Positions 5,356 through 5,760 of a stretch of 5,760 nucleotides of DNA are shown piece after piece; the stretch's first letter is position 1; the number at the start of each line of letters is the position of its first letter. A program made the position numbers and the translations under genes. The DNA lies in contig MGNI01000162.1 in assembly GCA_001795115.1 (NCBI GenBank), forward strand, positions 1,504-7,263, given 5' to 3'. A model generated the notes under the pieces. That model had not been told where the DNA came from. It made no database searches and was given only the letters and a program-made list of their open reading frames with translations. The stretch comes from Chloroflexi bacterium RBG_16_48_8. GTDB lineage: Bacteria > Chloroflexota > Anaerolineae > Anaerolineales > E44-bin32.

Positions 5356-5760
5356 TCAAACCGCACGGCTACGGGGATCGAGCGCGTCGCGCAGGCCATC
5401 GCCGATGAAATTGATACTTAAAACCGTCAGCACGATTAAGATCCCGGGGAAAATCCACAGCCAGGGGGCATTCTCGATGTAGCCATGGGCTCCCTCCAGC
5501 ATATTGCCCCAAGTTGCTGTGGGAGGTTGTACGCCAAGACCTAAGAAGCTGATATAGGATTCGAGCAGGATCGCATTCGCCACACTTAATGTAGCAGAGA
5601 CAATAATGGGTGCGATGCAATTGGGCAGGATATGAAGGCTGATGATTTGGAAGTTGGATGTCCCTGTCGCCCTCGCGGCCAGGATGAAATCCTCCTCCTT
5701 GGTGGAAAGGAACTCGGCTCGTACGATGCGTGCCAAATAAATCCAACTGGGCAGACCGAT
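5356..5760 (-). CDS. dppC: Peptide-family ABC transporter permease, DppC/OppC type (N-terminus beyond right edge)
   Basis: The last 134 residues of an inner-membrane permease whose family is usually about 280-310 residues; the start is off the window. Seen: the EAA cytoplasmic loop that contacts the ATPases, EDFILAARATGTSNFQIISLHILPN overall (about 23-47 of the visible part) with the conserved AARATG core; a hydrophobic segment (about 50-75) ending in SFLGLGVQPPTATWG; a second (about 98-120); and the conserved end GDGLRDALDPRSRAV. These are typical of DppC rather than DppB. The frame is open to the edge: residues IGLPSWIY precede the TTG at 5736, which is internal and not a start. It lies 15 bp upstream of the ATPase gene, as expected for a dppBCDF-like operon; the DppB-type permease and binding protein would be expected further right. 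Confidence 0.94.
   Translation of the reverse strand: MGLPSWIYLARIVRAEFLSTKEEDFILAARATGTSNFQIISLHILPNCIAPIIVSATLSVANAILLESYISFLGLGVQPPTATWGNMLEGAHGYIENAPWLWIFPGILIVLTVLSINFIGDGLRDALDPRSRAV

Overview
The window is a bacterial segment in which every supportable gene lies on the minus strand, so transcription runs from right to left. No rRNA, tRNA or other lineage marker is present. The mid-range base composition, the oligopeptide-type ABC genes, the CPAHNCGGRC-type molybdoenzyme and the intergenic mosaic of short palindromic and heptameric repeats would fit an uncultured Chloroflexota-like or other anaerobic/thermophile-associated bacterium. That placement is weak inference.

Layout in the direction of transcription: (1) the C-terminal 134 residues of a DppC/OppC-type permease, running off the right edge; (2) a DppD/OppD-type ATPase 15 bp downstream; (3) a DppF/OppF-type ATPase joined to it by an ATGA stop/start overlap; (4) after a 170-bp gap, a complete acetylpolyamine amidohydrolase / class II histone-deacetylase-like hydrolase with a GTG start; (5) about 690 bp of non-coding DNA; (6) the first 490 residues of a molybdopterin oxidoreductase of the DMSO-reductase superfamily, running off the left edge.

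Genes 1-3 form the inner-membrane and motor part of a peptide-family importer. The second permease and the substrate-binding protein, if present, lie beyond the right edge. The hydrolase may process an imported N-acetylated amine or amide, but this rests only on proximity and strand. The molybdoenzyme is separated by the repeat-rich spacer and is probably a separate transcription unit.

The spacer (1471-2159) is the least ordinary part. It holds a 66-bp direct repeat (one mismatch), a 38-bp repeat sharing sequence with it, at least five inverted repeats, a REP-like element, and a tract of about ten in-register degenerate heptamers. On the transcribed minus strand that tract is C-rich and almost G-free, resembling a Rho-utilisation site. 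No wholly new gene system is evident; the coding genes belong to known families.
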